NCBI RefSeq assembly: GCF_900107205.1
Contig: NZ_FNPC01000001.1
Coordinates: forward strand, 403,213 to 467,212
DNA: 64,000 nt
DNA from: Halopenitus persicus
Lineage (GTDB): Archaea; Halobacteriota; Halobacteria; Halobacteriales; Haloferacaceae
Reading direction: 5' to 3'
Part shown: one piece after another, positions 33,500-41,138 of the stretch
Position numbering within the stretch: position 1 is the stretch's first letter
How the letters are laid out: the number at the start of each line of letters is the position of its first letter
The notes under the pieces: model-generated
Databases searched by the model: none
Seen by the model: the letters and a program-made list of their open reading frames with translations, nothing else
What the model was told of the DNA's origin: nothing
Made by a program: the position numbers and the translations under genes

Positions 33500-34405
33500 A
33501 TGAGCGACGAGCCGTTCGATCCGGACGAGATCGAGAGCTACCGTGAGGCGGGAGCGATCCTCGCCGAGGCGATGAACGAGGCGCGGGGGATGGTCGAGCC
33601 GGGCACGACCCACCTCGAGATCGCCGAGTGGACCGAGGATTACGTCCGGGACCGGGGCGCCGGGCTGGCGTTCCCCGTCAACATCAGCGTCGACGAGGAG
33701 GCCTCCCACGCGACGCCGAGCGCCGACGACGACGCGACGATCGGCGAGGAGATGGTGTGTCTGGACGTCGGCGTCCACGTCGACGGCTACATCGCCGACG
33801 CGGCGGTGACGGTCGACCACACCGGATCGACGGAGCTCGTCGAGGCGTCGGAGATGGCCCTCGAGGCCGCGGTCGACGAGGCAGGCCCGGGCGTGCCGGT
33901 CGGCGAGATCGGTCAGGCGGTCGAGGACGTCATCCGCGGGTACGGCTACACCCCGATACTGAACCTCTCGGGCCACGGCGTCGAGCGGTACGACGCCCAC
34001 ACCGGCCCGAACGTCCCGAACAGGGGCGTCGACCGGTCGGTCACGCTCGAGCCCGGCCAGGCGGTGGCGATCGAGCCGTTCGCGACGGACGGCCGCGGCA
34101 AGGTCGGCGAGGGGACGACCGAGGAGATCTTCGAGCTCGAGCACGACCGGAGCGTTCGCGACCGCCGCTCCCGACAGGCGCTTGCGGCGATCCGGGAGTT
34201 CGACGGCCTCCCGTTCGCCGCCAGGTGGCTCGACGTCGACGGCGTCGAGATGGCGTTACGCCGGCTCAAACAGCGGGACGTGATCACGGGCTATCCCGTG
34301 CTCAAGGAGTCGGACGGCCAGCTCGTGAGCCAGGCCGAGCACACGATCCTGGTCACCGAGGACGGCGTCGAGGTGACGACCGCCGGCATTCACCGGTTCG
34401 ATTGA
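33500..34405 (+). CDS. map: Methionine aminopeptidase, type II
   Basis: A 301-residue type II (archaeal/eukaryotic) methionine aminopeptidase that removes the initiator Met. Metal ligands are visible: the Asp pair in DVGVHVDGYIADAAVT, His in SGHGVERYDAH, Glu in AIEPFAT and Glu in SQAEHTILV. The type II insertion with WLDVDGVEMALRRL sits in the C-terminal third. The pocket His (FPVNISV region) is present as expected. ATG 33500 follows the GC-rich spacer. It is monocistronic. Confidence 0.95.
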   Translation: MSDEPFDPDEIESYREAGAILAEAMNEARGMVEPGTTHLEIAEWTEDYVRDRGAGLAFPVNISVDEEASHATPSADDDATIGEEMVCLDVGVHVDGYIADAAVTVDHTGSTELVEASEMALEAAVDEAGPGVPVGEIGQAVEDVIRGYGYTPILNLSGHGVERYDAHTGPNVPNRGVDRSVTLEPGQAVAIEPFATDGRGKVGEGTTEEIFELEHDRSVRDRRSRQALAAIREFDGLPFAARWLDVDGVEMALRRLKQRDVITGYPVLKESDGQLVSQAEHTILVTEDGVEVTTAGIHRFD

Positions 34406-34456
34406 GGCTGCCGCGGATCGAGCGGTGTGGGATCGAGCGTTGCGAAAGTCGCCGCG

Positions 34457-34657
34457 CTAAACGTTGTTCATTCGGGTCGCCGTCTCGTGACCACAGCGTG
34501 CACAGACCGCAACGCGGTACGGCTCCCGGGAGAAGGCCGCGTTCTCCGGGTTCTCGCTTTCGGTCCGGATCTCGACGCGGACGTGATGGGGAGTCTTCTC
34601 GCGACAGTCGGGACAGCGCTCGCGGGCAGCGTCCGGATCGGCGGCGGGATTCGCCAT
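34457..34657 (-). CDS. Small zinc-ribbon protein, 66 residues
   Basis: A 66-residue protein with two Cys pairs, CPDC near residue 15 and CARC near residue 52, spaced as in a zinc beta-ribbon. KTPHHVRVEI and EPYRVAVC lie between and beside them. Such double-CxxC microproteins are common in haloarchaea and several are needed for stress or biofilm phenotypes. There is no basic DNA-binding region. It is convergent with map and divergent from gatD. The function is unknown. Confidence 0.8.
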   Translation of the reverse strand: MANPAADPDAARERCPDCREKTPHHVRVEIRTESENPENAAFSREPYRVAVCARCGHETATRMNNV

Positions 34658-34731
34658 ACGGCTCCGCCTACTCGAGAGCCTCGCAAAAAGCCTCGCCTCC
34701 CGGCGGATTTCGATCGATCCCGACTGCGATC

Positions 34732-34791
34732 GATGCCGCCGCGACCGATATCGCCGCGACCGATGCCGCCGCGACCGATATCGCCGCGACC
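34732..34791. repeat. Four tandem copies of a 15-bp unit upstream of gatD
   Basis: Four units of GATRYCGCCGCGACC lie in the spacer between the zinc-ribbon gene and gatD. They alternate ATGCC and ATATC starts, giving a 30-bp higher-order repeat. Confidence 0.88.
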
Positions 34792-34868
34792 GATCCCGGG
34801 GCGAAGGCGGTCGAGCGCGAGCGACGCGAACGGTTGGATTCAAGTCCGCGCCCTCGCAACCGGTGGGT

Positions 34869-36155
34869 ATGAACCCAGGGGATCGCGTCCGAATCGAACG
34901 GGCGGGCGTCACGAACGAGGGCGTGTTGATGCCCTCCTCGACGGCCGAGCACCTCGTGGTCAAGCTCGAGGGCGGATACAACGTCGGCGTCGACCGCGAG
35001 GCGGCGTCGGTCGACGTTCTCGAGTCGGACGTCCACGCGGTCGACGACGAGCCGGCGCCCGAGGCCGGCGCGGTCTCGGAGATCACCTTCGACGAGGACC
35101 TGCCGACGATCTCGCTCATCTCGACCGGCGGGACGATCGCCTCGACGGTGGATTACCGGACCGGCGCGGTGACCGCCCGGTTCGACGCCGAGGACGTCCT
35201 CCGGGCCGTCCCCGACCTCGCCGGGCGGGCGAACTACCGCGGACGGGTGGTCGCGAACATCCTCTCGGAGAACATGGACCCCGCCATCTGGCGGGACCTC
35301 GCGCACGCGGTGCACGAGGAGATCGCGGCCGGGGCCGACGGCGTCGTCGTGATGCACGGCACCGACACGATGCAGTACTCCGCGGCCGCGATGGCGTTCA
35401 CCCTTGAGACGCCGGTCCCGATCGTGTTCACGGGCAGCCAGCGCTCGGCGGACCGACCCTCCTCCGATAACGTGATGAACGCCGTCTGCGCGGTCGAGGC
35501 GGCCAAGGCCGACTGCGCGGAGGTGCTCGTCTGCATGCACGCCGACGAGTCCGACGACGCGTGCGCGCTCCACCGCGGGACGCGCGTGCGGAAGAACCAC
35601 ACCTCCCGGCGGGACGCCTTCGAGACGGTCGGCGCGAAACCGCTCGGGGAGATCGACTACGAAACCGCAACCGAAGCCGGGGCCGACGGCGCGGTCGCCG
35701 ACGAAGCGATCGCGTTCCGGCGCGAGCACGCGAGCCGCGGGGAGGCCGACCTCGACATCGCGCCCGACCTCGCTGACGGCGTCGAGCTCGCCACCTTCGC
35801 TCCCGGAATGGACCCGGCCGCCTGGGAGCATCTGGACGACGCCGCGGGCGTCGTGGTCGCGGGCACCGGACTGGGTCACGTCCACACCGACCTCATCCCG
35901 CGGATCGAGGCGCTCGTCGACGACGGAACGCCGGTCGTGATGACGAGCCAGTGTCTCGAGGGGCGCGTCTGCGACCGCGTCTACGACACCGGCCGTGACC
36001 TGCTCGATGCGGGGATCATCGAGGGGGGCGACATGCTCCCCGAGACGGCGATGGTGAAGCTGATGTGGGCGATCGCCAACACCGAGGACGTCGCCGACGC
36101 GATGCGGACGTCGCTGGCGGGCGAGCTCACCGCGGAGTCGCGGCCCTGGCGATGA
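34869..36155 (+). CDS. gatD: Glutamyl-tRNA(Gln) amidotransferase subunit D
   Basis: A 428-residue GatD, the asparaginase-like subunit of the archaeal GatDE complex, which supplies ammonia for Glu-tRNA(Gln) transamidation. The N-terminal beta-barrel runs to about residue 75. The catalytic Thr is in STGGTIAS, and Thr/Asp in HGTDTMQYSA form the second triad. The loop with TGSQRSADRPSSDN and the end segment PVVMTSQCLEGRV are also standard. ATG 34869 is preferred to a GTG six bases upstream. GatE is not in the window. Confidence 0.96.
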   Translation: MNPGDRVRIERAGVTNEGVLMPSSTAEHLVVKLEGGYNVGVDREAASVDVLESDVHAVDDEPAPEAGAVSEITFDEDLPTISLISTGGTIASTVDYRTGAVTARFDAEDVLRAVPDLAGRANYRGRVVANILSENMDPAIWRDLAHAVHEEIAAGADGVVVMHGTDTMQYSAAAMAFTLETPVPIVFTGSQRSADRPSSDNVMNAVCAVEAAKADCAEVLVCMHADESDDACALHRGTRVRKNHTSRRDAFETVGAKPLGEIDYETATEAGADGAVADEAIAFRREHASRGEADLDIAPDLADGVELATFAPGMDPAAWEHLDDAAGVVVAGTGLGHVHTDLIPRIEALVDDGTPVVMTSQCLEGRVCDRVYDTGRDLLDAGIIEGGDMLPETAMVKLMWAIANTEDVADAMRTSLAGELTAESRPWR

Positions 36156-36219
36156 TCCGGTCCGACCGGCCCGACCGACTCGACCGGCCCGAATACGGTC
36201 GAACCCGTGGGGACCGCTG

Positions 36220-36501
36220 ATGGCTCCCCTCGTCGAGATGGCTCCCCTCGTTACGATGGTCCCCCTCGCCGTCGACCTCGCGACCGCCAGGTCGCTGCTG
36301 TACTACGGCGCCATCTACGGCGTCGTCCTCGCGGTCGCGGTCTGGATCTACCGGGACGCCCGCGACCGCGGGATCGGCTACCCGGCCGTCTGGGCGGTCG
36401 CGACGCTCGTGTTGACCATCGTGCCGGTGCTCGCGTACCTCTACGTCAGGGGTCGACGGTCCCCGGACGGGGCGACGGACAGGGGTAAGGGGGAGGCATA
36501 G
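36220..36501 (+). CDS. Small two-helix membrane protein
   Basis: 93 residues with two hydrophobic helices (about 30-46 and 55-72) separated by the short charged loop YRDARDRGIGYPA, followed by a basic tail. This is typical of PLDc_N/phospholipase-D-nuclease-N-like haloarchaeal membrane proteins, though the match is weak. The first 18 residues are a threefold 6-residue repeat (MAPLVx) in which each unit starts with ATG, so translation could begin at 36220, 36238 or 36256. Confidence 0.6.
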   Translation: MAPLVEMAPLVTMVPLAVDLATARSLLYYGAIYGVVLAVAVWIYRDARDRGIGYPAVWAVATLVLTIVPVLAYLYVRGRRSPDGATDRGKGEA

Positions 36502-36539
36502 GAAATCGACGCAGTCCTCTCCCGCCGCCTCATCCCACC

Positions 36540-36983
36540 TCAGTCCTCTTCGGTCTCGGTTCCGTCCCGCGGCAACACGATGAGCGGGACGTCGCTGTCG
36601 GTCACGAGCTTCGTGCGGACGCTGCCCGAGAGGAAATCGAGGATCCGGCCGCCGCCGCGCGACCGGAAGGCGATCGTGGTCGCGCCGTGCTCCGCGGCGG
36701 CGTCGTTGATCGTCTCCGCGACGTCGGTCCCGTAGTGGATCTGTGTCTCGATCGGGACGTCGTCGCTCTCGGCGAGGCCGCGCATCGCCTCGAAGGACTG
36801 CTCGGCGATCTCGCGCCGCTGCTCGACGCTGGCCTTGTCGATGCCGCCGCCGGCCTTCTCGATCACGTGGATCACGACGATCTCGGTGTCCGCGTCGAGG
36901 TACATCGAGAGGGCGTCGTAGGTGCCGACGGCGTCGGCCTCGTTCGCGATCGGGACGAGTATGCGGTCCGTGAGGTCGGTCAT
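36540..36983 (-). CDS. Universal stress protein (UspA family)
   Basis: A 147-residue single-domain UspA. The start DRILVPIANEADA is the nucleotide-binding first strand, and the ATP-binding loop appears as IAFRSRGGGRILDFLSGSV near residue 110. This is somewhat different from the standard G-x2-G-x9-G-S/T, but the spacing is kept. The closing strand is SDVPLIVLPRD. It starts at ATG 36983. It is divergent from no gene directly and precedes an uncharacterised gene on the same strand. The general role in stress signalling is known for the family; the ligand here is unknown. Confidence 0.85.
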   Translation of the reverse strand: MTDLTDRILVPIANEADAVGTYDALSMYLDADTEIVVIHVIEKAGGGIDKASVEQRREIAEQSFEAMRGLAESDDVPIETQIHYGTDVAETINDAAAEHGATTIAFRSRGGGRILDFLSGSVRTKLVTDSDVPLIVLPRDGTETEED

Positions 36984-37036
36984 GGCGGACCCTTCGACCG
37001 CGGAGGGTTTAAGCGTTGTATGGTCGCGACCGGACG

Positions 37037-37438
37037 TCACACCTCGCTGACCCACACCCGGTAGTCGGCCTCGAGCTCGAAGACGGTCCGGAAGGCGCGC
37101 TCGAGGAAGCCCGCGATGCGGTTGGCGTCCGACCGTGCGGTGATCACGACGTTGGTCCCCTCGACCGATTCGGGGCTCTGTAGCTCGTCGATCCGGAACT
37201 CGGGATACTCGCCGATCAGGTCCTTCAGTCGCTCGAGCTCGTCGTCGGTGACGTCGAGAACGACCTCGGTCCCTGCCACCTGGATCCACGGCGGGACGTC
37301 GTCCTCGACGGTCGTGGTGTCGCTGTCGGGGTCGACGTCGAAGGTCGCCACCGGACTCGACCGGTTGCGGTGGGCGGTCACCGCGTCGGCGAACAGCGTG
37401 CGCCGCTCCGTCTCCTCGGCGGCGTCGAATCGGGTCAT
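37037..37438 (-). CDS. Uncharacterised haloarchaeal protein, 133 residues
   Basis: An acidic soluble protein. It opens with MTRFDAAEETERRTLFADAV, then PPWIQVAGTEVVLDVTDDEL, and ends with RAFRTVFELEADYRVWVSEV. The predicted layout is helix then several strands with a helix (FLERAF), possibly a small alpha/beta domain. It has no metal or catalytic motif. ATG 37438 begins the conserved-looking part. It runs in the same direction as the UspA gene, 53 bp upstream of that gene's start, so they may be co-transcribed. I do not recognise the family. Confidence 0.65.
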   Translation of the reverse strand: MTRFDAAEETERRTLFADAVTAHRNRSSPVATFDVDPDSDTTTVEDDVPPWIQVAGTEVVLDVTDDELERLKDLIGEYPEFRIDELQSPESVEGTNVVITARSDANRIAGFLERAFRTVFELEADYRVWVSEV

Positions 37439-37951
37439 ACGTGACGGTTTCGCGGCGGGCGTAATAAGGCGGACGGTGGATTCCGGGCGTCGCGGACGGT
37501 GGCGCCGAAGCGTCGGAGCGCGAGGCGGACTCGAACCGGGAGACGCATCGAGAAAGCCGATCGACCAAGTATATAAAATATGAATAATATATTGAGAATT
37601 TATATCACGTGTGGAAGAAGCGACGGCAGGGACTGGCGGACCGAACCGGGATCGCGTCGGAGGCGAGCGGGTAACTCCCACCCCGTGGTTCATAAATACG
37701 CCGCGAAGATTCGATATACGCGCATATAACGGTCGTCGAACCCGCATATCGGTTCCCGATCAGCGCCGGTTCTGCAGCGCCGGCCGCTCCCGATCCGCCG
37801 AGGGCATCGCACGTCCACGAGTCGTCATATTATATAAGTATACTGCTATATTCGAATTATATCTAAATATTCTATGTTCATAACGAGCGATCCGAGACCA
37901 CGGTGGTTTGGCAATGACAAAAACTAACCGTCCCGAGCGTGACGTGAGACC
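37439..37951. other. AT-rich regulatory region upstream of the second IclR gene
   Basis: 513 bp with two very AT-rich islands (37565-37605 and 37825-37880) around a GC-rich core. TATATAAG at 37831-37838 is a candidate TATA box. The 11-bp palindrome ACCAC-G-GTGGT at 37897-37907 lies 45 bases before the IclR start and could be an operator. I see no gene. Confidence 0.5.
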
Positions 37952-38746
37952 ATGGCACGGGACGCCGAAAAACGAACCATCCAATCGGTCGATCGGGGAT
38001 GTGAACTCCTGGAGTCCCTCCGCCGGAACGGGCCGTCGACGATCTCGGAGCTGGCGGCCGACTCGGAACTGTCGGCGGGCAGCGTCCACACGTACCTCTC
38101 GACGCTGCGGGATCACGGCTTCGTCGACAAGGACGGAACGGAGTACCGGCTCGGATCGATGTTCATCCCGTTCGGCGTTCGGGCCCGAAACCGATCGACG
38201 CTGTACGCTGCCTCGAAGACGATCATCCAGGAACTCGCGCTCGAGACGGGCGGTTGCGTCCACCTGATGGCCGAGTACGACGGCCGACTCCTCATCCTGG
38301 AGGAGGTGTACGGGGAGGACGCCATCGGCAAGGACTTCCACATCGAGAAGCGCGGCCGGCTCCAACGACACGTCCACTGTACGGCGGGCGGAAAGGCCAT
38401 CCTCGCGCACCTGCCCGAGTCGCGGGTCCACGAGATCCTCGACGACCACGGGCTCCCCTCGCGGACCTCCCGAACGATCACGGACCGCGAGCGCCTGCTC
38501 GAGGAGCTGGAGACGGTTCGGGACCGCGGGTACGCGCGCAACGACCAGGAGCATATGCCGGGCATCCGAGCGGTCGGTGCACCCATCCTGCACGACGAGG
38601 ACGGGACGGTGCTCGGGACCGTCAGCGTCTCGGGGTCGGCCGCGAGCTGGACCGGCGACCGGTTCGAACGGACGATCCCCGCGGCGGTCACGGAGGCGGC
38701 CAACGACATCGAGATCCGGATCCATTCGCAGGAACGCGGGGTGTGA
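37952..38746 (+). CDS. IclR-family transcriptional regulator
   Basis: A 264-residue IclR regulator. The winged HTH (about residues 8-68, including ISELAADSELSAGSVHTYL) is followed by the ligand domain with HCTAGGKAILAHLPE and DDHGLPSRTSRTITDRE. It sits 286 bp upstream of, and in the same direction as, the carboxylase-like operon, so it is the likely local regulator. A perfect 15-bp inverted repeat lies between the two. It is only a distant relative of the IclR at 4.5-5.3 kb. The ligand is unknown and may be an aromatic or ketone-derived acid, as for other IclR proteins. Confidence 0.92.
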   Translation: MARDAEKRTIQSVDRGCELLESLRRNGPSTISELAADSELSAGSVHTYLSTLRDHGFVDKDGTEYRLGSMFIPFGVRARNRSTLYAASKTIIQELALETGGCVHLMAEYDGRLLILEEVYGEDAIGKDFHIEKRGRLQRHVHCTAGGKAILAHLPESRVHEILDDHGLPSRTSRTITDRERLLEELETVRDRGYARNDQEHMPGIRAVGAPILHDEDGTVLGTVSVSGSAASWTGDRFERTIPAAVTEAANDIEIRIHSQERGV

Positions 38747-38912
38747 GGCCACCGCTTGCCCGGTCGGTTTCGGATTCGTCGATGCGAAACCCGCGGACTC
38801 GGCAGCGACTCATCGGCCGTGACGGCGTCAAACTGACACATATATAGCTGTAATATCCGCGCCGATCGGCACGAAAGAAGCGGCGATGCGCCGGCCGTCG
38901 TCACGGATCTCT

Positions 38913-38927
38913 TTTGGTAATACCAAA
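38913..38927. promoter_or_regulatory. Perfect inverted repeat, candidate operator
   Basis: TTTGGTA-A-TACCAAA is a perfect palindrome with a one-base centre. It sits 74 bases before the TATA box of the first HyuA-like gene and downstream of the IclR gene. The IclR product is the natural candidate binder. Confidence 0.55.
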
Positions 38928-39000
38928 TCATCTTGGGCCGGGACGGCGCGTCGGACGGGAATCCTCGAGGGCGTGCTCATTGTTCACAGCCGCCGGAATG

Positions 39001-39009
39001 TTTATATAG
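39001..39009 (+). promoter_or_regulatory. TATA box of the carboxylase-like operon
   Basis: TTTATATAG lies 24-32 bases before the ATG at 39033, so transcription should begin at or next to the start codon. Confidence 0.65.
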
Positions 39010-39032
39010 ATAGTGTTCAATGGGTCGGTCGC

Positions 39033-41051
39033 ATGGTAGAGGATGACTATTACGTGAGCATCGACACCGGCGGGACCTTCACCGACGGCTACGTGTCGTA
39101 TCCGGACGGCTCGACGACGGTCAAGGTTCCGACGACGGACCACGACCTCACGGTGTGTTTCCGCAACTGCATCGACAAGGCGGCGGCCAAGCTGGAGAAG
39201 CCGACCGAGGAGTTCCTCGTCAACACGGACGTCATCCGGTTCTCGACGACGATCGGGACGAACACGATCATCGAGCGGTCGGGCCCGAAGATCGGGCTCA
39301 TCGTGACCGCCGGCGAGGAGGACGGCCTGTTCAGCGCCGAGGCCGAGGACGAGAGCCTGATCGCGGGCGAGGACCTGGTCATCGGCGTCGAGGAGCGCAC
39401 CGACGCCGACGGCGAGGTGGTCGACCCCGTCGACGCCGACGAGGTGCAGGCGGCCGCGAAGACCCTGATGAACAGGGGCGCGAAGCTCCTGCTCATCAGC
39501 TTCGCCAACTCGTTTCACGACGAGACGAACGAGGAACGGGCACGCACGGTCATCGAGACCGAGTATCCGCCCCACTACCTCGGCCCAAACCAGGTGTTGA
39601 CCGCCAACGAGGTCAGCAGCCGGCCTGGGTATCGAACGCGAACGTACACCGCCCTGGTCAACGCGTACGTGCACCGGCCGATGGCCCGGTCGCTTTATAA
39701 GGCGGAGGACGACGCCCGAAACAGCGGCTACTCGAACCCGCTGCTCATCGGCCAGTCCACCGGCGGCGTCGCCGGCGTCTCCAAGACCGTCGCGTTACAC
39801 ACCTACAACTCCGGCCCGGTCGCCGGGGTGCTCGGCGCCGACGCGTTCCGGGAGCTGTACGACCTGGAATCGGTGCTGAGCGCGGATATGGGCGGCACGA
39901 GCATCGACCTCGGAACGATCGTCGACGGCGAACTCGAGCGAAACCTCCTGCCGGAGGTCGCGGACATGCCGGTCCACGTCCCGATGATCGACGTCCACAC
40001 GGCCGGCGCCGGCGGGGGCAGCGTCGCCTCGGTGAGCGACGGGGAGCTCTCGGTCGGCCCCGAAAGCGCCGGCGCGGAGCCGGGCCCGGCGTGTTACGAC
40101 CTCGGCGGGTTCCAGCCGACGACGACTGACGCGGACGTCGCGCTGGGGTACATCGACCCGGACTACTTCCTCGGCGGGGACCAGCAGCTCAACGCGGACC
40201 GGGCCGCGGAGGCGATCGAGCGCCAGGTCGCCGACCCGCTCGACGTCTCGGTCGCGGAGGCCGCGCTCCGGGTCCGGCAACGCGTCGACGGGAACATCGC
40301 CGACAGCATCGAGACGCAGCTGGCCGAACGCGGCGAGGACCCCGCGGACGTCACCCTGATCGCCTACGGTGGCGCGGGGCCGACCCACTGCTGTACCTTC
40401 GCCGAGGCGGCCGGCATCACCCGCATCATCACCGCGCCCGCCGCGGCCGAGTTCAGCGCCTTCGGCGGGGCGACGCTCGACGTCGAGCACCGCTACTCGG
40501 AGGCGCTCGGCGAGACCGTCGCCGGCGACGTTCCCTCGGTCGACGAGCACGCGTTCGAACGGACCATCGAGCGGCTGGAGGCGGAGGCGATCCAGGACAT
40601 GGCCGGGGAGGGCTTCGACGCGGACGAGGTCGCGCTCCAGACGTCGATCCTGGCGCGGCTGGGCGACGAGATCCGGGAGGTCGACGTCCCGTCCCGGATC
40701 GACGACTCGAGCGATCTGGACCCGGTGATCGACGCGTTCGACGCCGATCCGGAGGACGAGATCGACCTCGACACGCTCGTGTTGACCGCCGTCGGCCCGG
40801 TCGCCACCGAGGATCTGGACCGCCACGAGCTCGGGGACGCCGATCCAAGCGACGCCCGAAAGGGGTCCCGCGAGGCGTACTGGCCCGGCGACGGCTGGGT
40901 CGAAACCGACGTCTACCAGCGCGAGGACCTCGTTCCCGGCAACGCCGTCGAGGGACGAGCGCTGATCGAGGCGACCGACACCACCTACGTCGTCCCGGAC
41001 GACTGGACGTACACTATCGACGAATACGCGAACGGGATCATCGAACGATGA
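39033..41051 (+). CDS. HyuA-like subunit 1 of a ketone/acetophenone carboxylase-type complex
   Basis: A 672-residue protein of the hydantoinase/oxoprolinase (HyuA) family with an actin/hexokinase-type ATP site. Phosphate 1 loop is DTGGTFTDGY (residues 9-18), phosphate 2 loop is DMGGTSIDLG, and the adenosine side has AYGGAGPTH. Such subunits phosphorylate the substrate or bicarbonate. It is the first gene of an operon containing a second HyuA, a HyuB and a small Cys-rich subunit, which argues for an ApcA-type carboxylase role rather than hydantoinase. The C-terminus YANGIIER is echoed in the repeats that follow. TATA spacing supports the start. Confidence 0.88.
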   Translation: MVEDDYYVSIDTGGTFTDGYVSYPDGSTTVKVPTTDHDLTVCFRNCIDKAAAKLEKPTEEFLVNTDVIRFSTTIGTNTIIERSGPKIGLIVTAGEEDGLFSAEAEDESLIAGEDLVIGVEERTDADGEVVDPVDADEVQAAAKTLMNRGAKLLLISFANSFHDETNEERARTVIETEYPPHYLGPNQVLTANEVSSRPGYRTRTYTALVNAYVHRPMARSLYKAEDDARNSGYSNPLLIGQSTGGVAGVSKTVALHTYNSGPVAGVLGADAFRELYDLESVLSADMGGTSIDLGTIVDGELERNLLPEVADMPVHVPMIDVHTAGAGGGSVASVSDGELSVGPESAGAEPGPACYDLGGFQPTTTDADVALGYIDPDYFLGGDQQLNADRAAEAIERQVADPLDVSVAEAALRVRQRVDGNIADSIETQLAERGEDPADVTLIAYGGAGPTHCCTFAEAAGITRIITAPAAAEFSAFGGATLDVEHRYSEALGETVAGDVPSVDEHAFERTIERLEAEAIQDMAGEGFDADEVALQTSILARLGDEIREVDVPSRIDDSSDLDPVIDAFDADPEDEIDLDTLVLTAVGPVATEDLDRHELGDADPSDARKGSREAYWPGDGWVETDVYQREDLVPGNAVEGRALIEATDTTYVVPDDWTYTIDEYANGIIER

Positions 41052-41080
41052 AAGACGCAAACGGGATCGGCGAACGATGA
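41048..41080 (+). CDS. Mini-ORF 1, ten residues, coupled by ATGA
   Basis: ATG to TGA encodes MKDANGIGER. Its start overlaps the HyuA stop, and its stop overlaps the start of mini-ORF 2, both as ATGA. It corresponds to repeat copy 1 of three. Translation is inferred from the geometry only. Confidence 0.4.
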   Translation: MKDANGIGER

Positions 41081-41109
41081 AAGACGCAAACGGGATCGGC
41101 GAACGATGA
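41077..41109 (+). CDS. Mini-ORF 2, ten residues, coupled by ATGA
   Basis: Same 10-codon peptide MKDANGIGER as mini-ORF 1, overlapping its neighbours on both sides by ATGA. Repeat copy 2. Confidence 0.4.
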   Translation: MKDANGIGER

Positions 41110-41138
41110 AAGACGCAAACGGGATCAGCGAACGATGA
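41106..41138 (+). CDS. Mini-ORF 3, ten residues, coupled by ATGA
   Basis: Encodes MKDANGISER, one residue different from the other two. Its stop overlaps the start ATG of the UROD-like gene at 41135. Confidence 0.4.
   Translation: MKDANGISER

Larger units (their letters stand above)
41048..41134. repeat. Three tandem 29-bp repeats between HyuA-like 1 and the UROD-like gene
   Basis: Three 29-base units, each containing GACGCAAACGGGATC and GCGAACGATG (the last has one change), fill the whole gap between two genes. The unit resembles the last 29 bases of the HyuA gene, suggesting duplication of the gene end. Confidence 0.95.
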
